64,000 nt of DNA from Casuarina equisetifolia. Taxonomy: Eukaryota; Streptophyta; Magnoliopsida; Fagales; Casuarinaceae. Each line of letters starts with the position of its first letter. Position 1 is the first letter of the stretch. Made by a program: the position numbers and the translations under genes. A model generated the notes under the pieces. That model saw only the letters and a list, made by a program, of their open reading frames with translations, was not told the origin of the DNA and made no database searches. The DNA is taken from the NCBI GenBank assembly GCA_028551475.1, contig CM052355.1:30221580-30285579 (forward strand), read 5' to 3'. This document shows positions 55,403 through 64,000 of this stretch, piece after piece.

Positions 55403-57189
55403 TGAGGCAGGTAAGTCTGACCCTAACTCTGAGGCTGTTCAAGGAGGATTTTTAGCTGATCAATATATACCCCTCAAGATAGTCCAGCCATGTTTAGACA
55501 TTGGTGAAGCTCTACATTGCAATTCAATAAAGGTTTTTCATCACTTCTCCCAAATCACTCAATAGACTTTGGTGAAGCTCTTTGCACTTGTTATATATAT
55601 ATATATATGATTTTCTTATTTTTGAGAATTATTTATGAACTTATTTACTGTCTTGTATATCTCACTTGAGTAAGCAAATTAATACGGATTCCTTTGTTAC
55701 AACCACATAAGTAGGTCAATGGTTGTGCTATTTGAGACTAAGCTCAAGATACCGCAATGCTAAGTTTCTCCATTTGCTTTTCCATCATTTTTAGGAATTT
55801 TAATTTCTTAAAGATGGTTTGTTTCATTGTTTAGAATATTAGAAAAATTAATGAGGTTTATAATAGATATAGATAAACAAGTACAAAAGAATAATAAAAT
55901 TTATGTGGCTTTGCTCATTTTTATATAAGAAAACCTATTTAGAAGAAAACTAATGAGATAATACAGTAAACCTCTTTTGCTCAAAATAAAGCTTGTGAAT
56001 TAAAATAATCCAATCATGAAATAAATTTTGTGGATGCCTTGATAAAAGTTACCTTGCTTATTGCTATTACAAAACTTTCATATTGGAATCCGATTGGTAA
56101 GAGATGAAGTAAATCCCTTAAAATTTGAATACTAGTATTATTTTAGAAAGGGTAACTTTTTTCCAAAGACGTCATTTGATCTCCAGCCCCCATCATCGCC
56201 GCCGACCTCTCCTTCCTCCTTCCTTTCTCTTCTTTCATTTCAACTTCCAACTAAAGAAATGGCCTGCACTTTCGACTGATCTGGACAAGACGAGTTGATC
56301 TCCAATGACCTAAGAATAGCTTGTATGATTTGATTCACCAAACGGACCAAAAGTTACAGTCCCTTAACAATACCTCGGAAGATATATTCTTAAAAGTAAG
56401 AAGTGTGGGCAAGGGTTCAAACTTTTGATTCTCCTAAAATCTACACTGAAATTCTAAGCTTTTTTTTTTCTGATGACCTTGTATAAACTTATTTGACCTC
56501 AAAACTTGTGGATTATTGCCGTATTTTTTAACTCTTTGATGTTCTAAACCTAAAACCCTTTTGGACCCATCGTTACTGTTCATTTGGGGGTTTCTGATTT
56601 ATGTCCTCAGTGAGCCTTTATTGAGTTGTTTTCTGTCTTCTTGAGGACACATTCTATATTCCCTTGTTTTTTATACTGTAATTCTTCATTGCAAATTAGG
56701 GTATCCTTTAGGGTGTAGGAGACCTAATTACTTGAAATTTTTGTGCATTGATCTACATTGTCTTTGGATTTATTTATATTATTATTAGAAACTTTAGATA
56801 ATAATATTTTATTAAATAAAATATAGGTTTGAATAATTAAAATCTAATCATTTTAAGAATTCAAAACCTAGTAATATTTGAAATTCAAAATCTCATCGCA
56901 TTGGATTAGAAGTTAGGCTATTTAATAAAAAGAAGAAAGTAGAAAGTAGAAAGTAGAAACCAGAACAAGAAGGTAGGGAACTATTTTGAGATTGAAGTAT
57001 AGATATTAAACTTAGAGGAAATTTTATATTTTAATTTTATAAATTTTTCCTTTTACTTCTCTACTTAGGAATTTTATTTAGAATTGCTTTTATAATCTAA
57101 TTGGTTTCCTTTGGTATTAACATAATCTGCCAGAAAGCCTCCATTTATCAAAGTCCGCATCTCTTCAATTGCTGAACGGAGAAAGAAAA
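55403..57189. repeat. LARP 3' region and flank module of F-box unit 5
   Basis: The first roughly 200 bp may be LARP 3' UTR or a lost exon. An (AT)n run lies at 55,593-55,608. From about 55,925 to 57,170 the sequence matches 38,385-39,520 in blocks (shared agaagaaaa-taatgagata, cccatc-ttactgttcattt, aacataatctgcca). Confidence 0.6.
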
Positions 57190-57968
57190 CGTTAGACTGT
57201 CTTCCAAATGAGGTTTTCTTCAAAATCTTGTCACAGCTACCAACGAAGGACATTATCAAGTTAAGTTGAATTTATAAGACATGGTCATTGCCACCCACCT
57301 CAATCTCTCTCTTTCCAACCCCCAACACCCACCATACCTTCTCCTCCGCCATCTCAATGAGCAACTTTTGAAGGCACGCCTCACTCTTCATTCTTCCAAC
57401 AACCCTTTCTCTTGCAACAATTTCACTGAATGGCGCAACTCACACCAAAACATCAACCATTTAAAGATCATAGCCGGTTCATCTAATGGCCTGCTTTGTC
57501 TCAGGGATGATTTTTGGGGTCACAATGTGGAAAGCCTTGTCCTACTGAATGTGGAAGACATGGTTTCTGGTGCAACAAGGGAATTCACTTGCTGGTTAAG
57601 AAGAAGTACATCATAATCTTGTGAACCAAAAATATATATTACAAACAAGTGTAGCAGCATTCTCTCTCTATATGGGTCATGAAAGAGTATGGTGTTGAAG
57701 AATCTTAGACTAAGCTGTTGTTCAACATTCATATGCATGAAGGAATACAAAGGGTGGTAGGTTTTAGGAAATGGGTGAAGTTCTATTTCGTGACGTAGAT
57801 GGGGATCTCTTTTCATATGAAACAAATACCCAACAAATAATGGGCTTGAGATTTTGTCGACATTCAACCGAAGATGGCTATTATTGCATTGAGGATGAAG
57901 ATTATCTTTGGGAAAAATGCGTGGAAACCATGTTTCTACTAAACGTGAAAAACAGTGTCTCAAAATAA
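57190..57968 (+). pseudogene. F-box protein pseudogene (F-box unit 5), internally deleted
   Basis: A degenerate F-box is readable near 57,207-57,262 (LDCLPNEVFFKILSQLPTKDI), without an ATG. Then a hydrophilic segment, GSSNGLLCLRDDF (57,480-57,515), a jump to ESLVLLNVEDMV (57,526), and out of order the segment SLSIWVMKEYGVEES (57,665-57,710) and a C-terminus: SYETNTQQIMGLRF, LWEKCVETMFLLNVKNSVS, stop at 57,968. Several deletions and stops; inactive. The C-terminal code appears twice (57,526 and 57,930), so two copies may be fused. Confidence 0.8.
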
Positions 57969-58880
57969 AAGAAAATTTAGAAGAAAAGGCTAGATACATT
58001 TTGTAACTTTTTCTTAACCGTTTTAGCATTTTCACCAGTATTAGTTTTACAAAAAAGAAATTTGTATGTTATAACTGACATAATAATAGGGTAGTTTCTC
58101 AAGGTTCTACAAAAATGAATTTACTCAAATCCTATTATTCCTTATAAAAATGGTTTCATGTACTATCATGCATCTCGCAAAGATAATATTGTGAGTATAT
58201 GAAAAATTCAAATCTCATGAATATATATATACACTTCATTGACTAATGCCCTACTTTAGTTTCAACACTTTTATTACAAAGCTTCTTAATCTCTATTTTT
58301 TGTTTGGAACAAAAGAGAAATGTAGAACTAATAAAATAGAACAAGGTATCACATTGATTATATATATTTAGATTTTTTTATTTGATAGAGTCATTGAATC
58401 ATAATATTCCTTTTAACTTCTTTCATATTAATTGACATTATCCATCAAAGTGTCTCTCATACTAATTTCATTTAAATTCATCATATTATCTTTAAGTGTT
58501 TGAAAATTGTAATTTTGACAAAATTATGATCTCGTTTCATAAAGAAAATTGTAACAATCATGATATTTCCTAATTGCTAAAGCTTGTCTTCAAGCTTGTT
58601 TTCCTTGCAGATGTGTAGCTTTGAGGTGGATGTTGAACTCTATTTGTTTGGATTTGGGAAAAGGATAAATTGTAATTGTTAAGGTATCATTTTTAGATTT
58701 TTGACTAGAAGTTCCCATTATGTTATTAGCTTGATCTCACATTTTAATTACTCTTGTTAAATGCTTCACTTCCTTGTTCGTGTAATAGGAACCTTATAAC
58801 ATTTTTGTCACTCAAAATAGTTTATTTTTTTTGGTGATTTTGGTTAATTCTTGTATGTGATTGCTATTATCAATGCTGCA
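57969..58880. repeat. 3' flank module of F-box unit 5
   Basis: Matches 15,488-15,780 plus 22,939-23,600, with no copia between them. It supplies the empty site for copia-1 at about 58,237-58,250 (cacttcattgactaatgccc). Confidence 0.8.
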
Positions 58881-60187
58881 AGAATCATCACACCCTAACA
58901 TCATCATGTTGAGCCAAATAGTACTCAATTCGATAAATAAGGATCTAATTATTTAATCATGATTACTGAATTCGGAACTCACTAAAATTCGCTAACGATT
59001 ATGTAAAAAACTCGGGCCACTGAAATTCTATGATTGTGGTCAACTATTCATCTCCTTGTTTGTAATGACTTATTTTGTTTGATGCTTAGAAGAGCTCTGA
59101 ATGGCCAGAATAAGAACACGAATCTTGAACTTTCTTATATCAAATATCTAAAATTTTCTTTGTATTTAAACATTATATTGTAGTTCGTATCATAGTCTTG
59201 CTATATAGGACTGTCTGACTTTGAACAGTGAAATAAGAACATTTATTATAACTCACCATTTGGTCAAGCGAGCCATACATAAATATGCATAAGTTTCTCT
59301 CAATATCTGATTAGAATCTAGAATCTTTGCCTCTTTTGTTGCAGCCAAAAAGGCTATGTTGAATTTAGTTTCTAACAACGCAAAATTGCAGGAAAAAAAA
59401 AAGTTGAAAAAAAGAAGAATGATTAAGAATTGCAAGACCATACTCTAAACTCGGAATTCAACTTTTTGCAGAATATAACTTTGAATCTTATTATTTGTTT
59501 TCAAACCCTTTATTTTTTCAATGTTTTTGGGTATGTCAAAGGGATTGTTTGGATAATATGTTTGGTTACACTTCCCAAAGGATATTACCTTGAACAGAGG
59601 TTTTTTAGATTATTTAAATAGTTTTTCATTATCCATAACCCGTACAATTTAACCAGCGAATTAGAGACAATACAACTTGCAACTTTAAGAAGGAAGATCA
59701 CCGGGGAAGAAAAGCGGATCATGTGGTAGAATTAAAAATCTAACGACATGAATTTAGCTTCTTAATGTACATACATGGTTTCCCCTTTCTATTCTAGTTT
59801 CTTCTATTCTTATTCTAAATCTTGGCTTCCCTTATAAATAAGTTCGTTTTCCATATAATCAAAAATTCTAACTTGTACTTTAATAATATGAAACTAAACT
59901 TTTATAACTTAAAGATATTGCTTTCCTTATTTATAATTGATTATTTTTTGATATCCTAACTATTCTTTTTATGATTAGAATATTTATAGTAATGCAATAA
60001 TTTATATTGAAAAATTAGTTCAATTTTTTTTATTAAATTATAAATTTTATTTTTATACTAAATTCCTTAGCTTTATTAGTAATACTTTCCCTGTACCTTA
60101 TAGAGTTTTTTTTAAGAGAATTAAGCCCGCCTCTTATAGGTTTACAAATTAGGTAAAGTTATTATAATTTTTCTTAAATTATACGTC
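58881..60187. other. AT-rich spacer, no gene recognised
   Basis: Very AT-rich with short meaningless open frames. No repeat shared with the rest of the window was noticed. Confidence 0.45.
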
Positions 60188-60616
60188 ATGCAGATGGAAA
60201 GCCTTTCACGTCAACCTATGAAGTCAGCCACTCAGATTTTGGTGTCTTTCCAAGACGTGGAGCCCACTGAAAATCACTGCGGCCAACTTTCCCTTCCCTT
60301 CCTCGTCCCTTCCATCCGCCGTCTCGACTTCCAACACAAGGAAACGCGGTTTGGCCTCGACAATTTCAACAAAGGTGGCTTCTTTGCCGAGCTCTGCTCA
60401 TGTACTTCTTGCTTTTTGTATGTTGGACGAGAATGGTTTCTATAATCTGTTGTTGGCCCAGATGAGGGAGGTTGACGACAATATAGAAGTGGAATTTTTT
60501 TGATTGATGAACGACCGCCTGCCGTCGTCATCATCCTCAAGCTAGAAAGCTCTGCAATTTTCAAAGGGAGAAGATTTTATTTTTTTTTTCTTGGGTGGAA
60601 GCTGAAGAAATAAGGA
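60188..60616. promoter_or_regulatory. 5' flank of the intact F-box gene
   Basis: Contains ctcgacttccaacacaagg and acaaaggtggcttctt, weakly similar to 43,980-44,070 and 29,230-29,300 in the other units. An open frame of 85 codons (60,188-60,445) has no recognisable family. A T-rich stretch at 60,576-60,591 precedes the start codon. No clear TATA box could be assigned. Confidence 0.4.
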
Positions 60617-61813
60617 ATGTCGAATCATCTCCCACGCGAAGTGGTTGTGGAAATTCTCCTAAGAGTCCCTGCGAGGTCACTGATGAGATGCATGTGCGTC
60701 TGCAGAGAGTGGTATTCTGTACTCTCCTGCAATGCTTTCATTACCTTACACACTAAACGATCTCTCTCTCGAAGCGACGAGAGTAATGAGAGCAACGTGG
60801 TTCTCTTTCAGCACCAAATGATTCATCCCTGGCCTCTAGATTACAGAGACCCTTTAATCACTCTGCGCTCCGATGATGGATCATTTGGAAATAACTACAA
60901 TTTCATCGAGTTGTACAGAGATTGGAAGACTCCTCCCCACATTGTTGGTTCATGTAATGGGCTTCTGTGCTTGGCTCACTATGTTCCTCGCTTTGCCGAT
61001 CGCTATGAGCTTTGGAATCCCTTCGTTAACAAAATTCTGAGCCTTCCGGAGCCTGACTTGATGTTGTCGACGGAAAGCATCCTGAAGTATGCCCATGGAT
61101 TCGGCTGTGACCCCGATAGCAATGAGATTAAGCTGGTCAGACTTGTATATGTTCAACTTGCTCACGGAAATATTCAACTCCTGGTCGAGATCTACTCGCT
61201 CAACTCCGGCCGCTGGCGAGCCATCGCCGCCCCTGGTCAATCATATATGGTCGGAGATTCCTTATCCGTTTTTGTCAATGGAGCATCCCACTGGGTGGCG
61301 GACACCCCGCAAGGCGACGACAAATTTCGCAGTTTGATATTGGCATTTGACATGGGCGATGAAGTTTTTCGAGAGATTGCATTGCCCAACAGCTTTACTG
61401 GGAGGTGGCCTTTGAATATGGCTCTTGCCGTGCGGGATGGACTCCTCTGCCTTGTCCCCCATTATCCAGAAATCGAGGAACAGCCTTTTTCTATATGGAT
61501 CATGAAAGAGTATGGCGTTGGAGAATCTTGGACTAAGCTATTCAACATTCATATGCATAAAGGATTAAAGAGGGTGGTAGGTTTCAGTAAGAATGGTGAA
61601 GTCCTGGTTACGAACAGAAAGGGGATCCTTGTTTCGTATGAACCAAACACCCAACAAGTAACTGACCTGGGATTTCGTCCATATAGTAACTCGGATGGTA
61701 TGATTCGCTATGAGGAGAAGGGATTTTTGTGGGAAAAATACAAGGAGACCATCCTTCTACTAGACGTGAAAAATGGAGTCTTTGAAGGGCCGGCAAATTC
61801 TTCCTACAGCTGA
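60617..61813 (+). CDS. F-box protein with F-box-associated domain (F-box unit 6, intact)
   Basis: 398 residues, ATG at 60,617, no introns needed. F-box at 4-48 (HLPREVVVEILLRVPARSL; MRCMCVCREWYSVL), which would bind the SKP1 subunit of an SCF ubiquitin ligase. The F-box-associated region (about 105-375) has GSCNGLLCL (111-119), ELWNPFVNKILSLPEP (131-146), AHGFGCDPDSNEIKLVRLVY (159-178), IYSLNSGRWRAIAAP (192-206), LSVFVNGASHWVA (216-228), LAFDMGDEVFREIALP (242-257) and IMKEYGVGESWTKLF (295-309). Length and layout fit F-box/kelch-like and S-locus F-box-like proteins. The target is unknown. It is the only uninterrupted member of six units here and the probable functional one. Confidence 0.95.
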   Translation: MSNHLPREVVVEILLRVPARSLMRCMCVCREWYSVLSCNAFITLHTKRSLSRSDESNESNVVLFQHQMIHPWPLDYRDPLITLRSDDGSFGNNYNFIELYRDWKTPPHIVGSCNGLLCLAHYVPRFADRYELWNPFVNKILSLPEPDLMLSTESILKYAHGFGCDPDSNEIKLVRLVYVQLAHGNIQLLVEIYSLNSGRWRAIAAPGQSYMVGDSLSVFVNGASHWVADTPQGDDKFRSLILAFDMGDEVFREIALPNSFTGRWPLNMALAVRDGLLCLVPHYPEIEEQPFSIWIMKEYGVGESWTKLFNIHMHKGLKRVVGFSKNGEVLVTNRKGILVSYEPNTQQVTDLGFRPYSNSDGMIRYEEKGFLWEKYKETILLLDVKNGVFEGPANSSYS

Positions 61814-62750
61814 AGTGCAAGAAACCTTGGAAGGAAAAGCAAAAGCAGGTTAAGTTTTTCTTAATTGTTTTAGCTTTTATGCAGGCGTTAGTTTTGCATA
61901 AAAGGTTAGTAGCCTAGAGTTGATCTCAAAATGGGCTCACAGGTTTCATTCATCTTGCAAATCAGCAATTTTTGTATGTTGATGGGGTAAGGAAGGAATA
62001 AGACGATAGGTGATAAATGTAAAATTCAAACCTCATTAACAATATATATTTCAGCCATTTTCATTCTGTGAGAAGAAGGTAACACGAGTAACAGTTTGCA
62101 GTTCTATATTTGCTCACTTGATTACTTTTTTTTTTTTTTTTTTTTCACTTGATCACTTCTTTGCACATCATAATATATATTACCTTTTTCCTTTGTTTAG
62201 GGAACAAAGAATAGAGATATTGGATGTCTTCATTCTCAACATATTCCTAGATGTTCTCCCTCAAACTCTATGTAATACCGAATTTGCTCGTTTACAAGGT
62301 CACCATGGTGCCTTTTTGTATTTGCCTAGTTGGACCAATTCAAATTTTGACTATATATGATCATGCTTAACAAAGATAATTGTTGCAGCGTTAATAGTTA
62401 CTAATTGCTATAGTGAGCACGCATGTGGATAACTCTACCTTAGAGTCATATGTTGAAAGCTACGGTAGAGTTTGCAAGGTTTACAGCAATCCCAAATTTA
62501 TAAGATTTGGAAGTTAGATCTAAGTTATCACCTGGATCATGGTTCTTGATTACTCTTTCTAAATGCTTTGCTCATCTTCGGGAATTTGTGTAGTAGGAAT
62601 GCCTATGGATTGGAATGAGATTTTGTTAATTGAAAATAGTTTTTGTATTTTGCTAATTTTGGGTGATCCTTTTGGGAATTGTACTATTAGAAACTTGTTG
62701 TCACTAGGATATTTGAAATTTGACTTTTGAGTTCTTTATAATTATCAAAT
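61814..62750. repeat. 3' flank module of F-box unit 6
   Basis: Parts resemble the flanks of the other units: 61,850-61,900 (tttttcttaattgttttagc), 62,190-62,300 (like 36,845-36,925 and 51,295-51,360), and 62,560-62,720 (like 23,430-23,600). More diverged than the other copies. Contains a long T run at 62,126-62,146. Confidence 0.5.
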
Positions 62751-64000
62751 CTATGTCAGTAGTTGTAATATTGATAGATTATAATTGGAACACAAGAATT
62801 TTAGCTTGCTGCAATTTCAATATAATTCTAGGGTGAAGGATTTAGAATGTTATGCCTAGCATGGATCAAGAAACCGAAATAGACAAGACATACATGCTTT
62901 TCTCAAATGAAGTATACATAAGTTTTGTGGCTGCTACTATAAGGCTTCAATCTAACTCTTCCTTCCTCGTGTTCTTTTGATACTTAAGTGAAATTTTGAT
63001 TGCCTGACAGCAGTTCTCAAGAGACTAAAATCTGCTATATATCTTCTGTTTTTGATTCATATTCTACGCTAGTTTGAATGTACCTGCACATGCTTCCGTA
63101 CTTAGCTCATGCGCATGATTATGTTGTCATAGTTGACATAGTCCATGTTCTTCTATATTATTAGCAACAAATCATGAACCTATGGTGAATATTCACACAG
63201 GGAACATTGATGTGGATAAAGTGATGCCAACAAAAGGTTAATCATCAAGTTCAATCTATATTTGAGGGGGCTTTTCAACTATATCTAAAGTTGCAAAGAA
63301 AACCGTAATAAGCTATATCTGATTGCTGTCATTGGTAGTGCAAGTATCAATATACTTAAATTAGTGGCTAAAATAGCATTTTAGTCAAGCACAATTAAGT
63401 CAGAACTCTATGGCTTCTACATCATGCATGAATTAGTTGGATGGTAGTCCAATAGGTTAATAAGGATATCTTTATCTACTCATCCAAGATAATGTTTGGG
63501 CTTTTCAGCACCATAATTGAATACACAGTTGCTCTCATAAATTTGTAAGCATTGCATCATGATTTTTTAGTAGGTAAGGTTCAATAATGGGCCTATGATG
63601 CACCACGACTTGTTAATGTTATCATCACGAAGAAACATAGGAAAACCGATCCTTTAGAAGTTATGGAAATAAATGAAAAGATTTGCAGACTAGAATTTTT
63701 ATATCTTGCTTTGACTGGAGAAAGGCAAATTGGTTTTGAGCCAAAGTGGTACAACATCTCCTACACTTCCATTGAAACAACATATGTCAAACCCACTGTC
63801 AAAGATATATATTATCAATTCCATAGAAGAAGATTTATTGGTTTATGGCATATTAAGTATCTATTTTTTGTTTGGATACAACATTTCCAACCTTATCCTC
63901 ACTAATGTTTTCATGTGCAAAATAACATAACAACTGATTGATGTTAAAATTTCAAATCTTTTTTTTTCCTCTTTTTACCATCACATTAGTGCCGATGTCA
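62751..64000. other. Sequence without recognised gene
   Basis: AT-rich. The longest open frame (63,663-63,905, 80 codons) matches no family known to me. Nothing else could be supported. Confidence 0.4.

Noticed and set aside
14544-61813. S-RNase (RNase T2) gene that would prove a self-incompatibility locus
   Set aside because: The T2 active-site patterns around HGLWP were looked for in the open frames and not seen, so the S-locus idea stays a hypothesis.
63663-63930. Overlapping open frames of 66-80 codons
   Set aside because: No recognisable motif, no codon or context support, and of a length expected by chance.

Overview
The window looks like nuclear DNA of a flowering plant, most likely a eudicot. 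It is AT-rich, carries plant-specific families (DUF247, COMT-type O-methyltransferase, F-box proteins with an F-box-associated domain, a LARP1-type La protein) and is full of Ty1/copia, L1-type LINE and tRNA-derived SINE insertions. No species can be named from the sequence. No rRNA, tRNA gene, CRISPR array or bacterial feature was seen.

Layout. 0.4-2.5 kb: remnants of minus-strand LTR retrotransposons. 3.3-5.0 kb: a COMT-like O-methyltransferase pseudogene, with a second fragment at 8.2-8.5 kb. 9.2-11.2 kb: a decayed copia 3' end with an LTR that has internal sequence on both sides. 11.5-13.2 kb: an intact minus-strand DUF247 (UPF0481) gene and the C-terminal relic of a second copy. 14.5-62.7 kb: a tandemly expanded F-box cluster. 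Six F-box units are recognisable: 14.5-15.5, 29.7-36.6, 39.5, 44.5-51.1, 57.2-58.0 and 60.6-61.8 kb. Only the last is an intact uninterrupted gene; the others are truncated, frameshifted or split by retrotransposons. The units share flanking sequence, so this is a series of segmental duplications. A LARP1-like gene lies within the cluster at 54.2-55.4 kb.

Mobile elements in the cluster can be bounded precisely because other copies of the duplicated unit act as empty sites. Copia-1 (15,781-22,933) has 216-bp LTRs with six transitions between them. Copia-2 (30,917-36,436) has about 6% LTR divergence. Copia-3 (45,632-50,774) has 534-bp LTRs that look identical, a TTACG target duplication and one uninterrupted 1,344-codon gag-pol frame. 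Copia-3 sits inside an F-box gene whose frame is otherwise open on both sides, so that gene was probably intact until very recently. A 5'-truncated LINE (23,654-27,612), two SINEs and a 1.7-kb LTR-like unit nested in copia-1 complete the set.

How it fits together: the F-box proteins would be substrate-recognition subunits of SCF ubiquitin ligases. Their F-box-associated region resembles the S-locus F-box (SLF/SFB) class, and DUF247 proteins are known male self-incompatibility determinants in grasses. That makes a recognition-type locus worth testing, but no S-RNase is visible here and an ordinary birth-and-death F-box cluster explains the data equally well.
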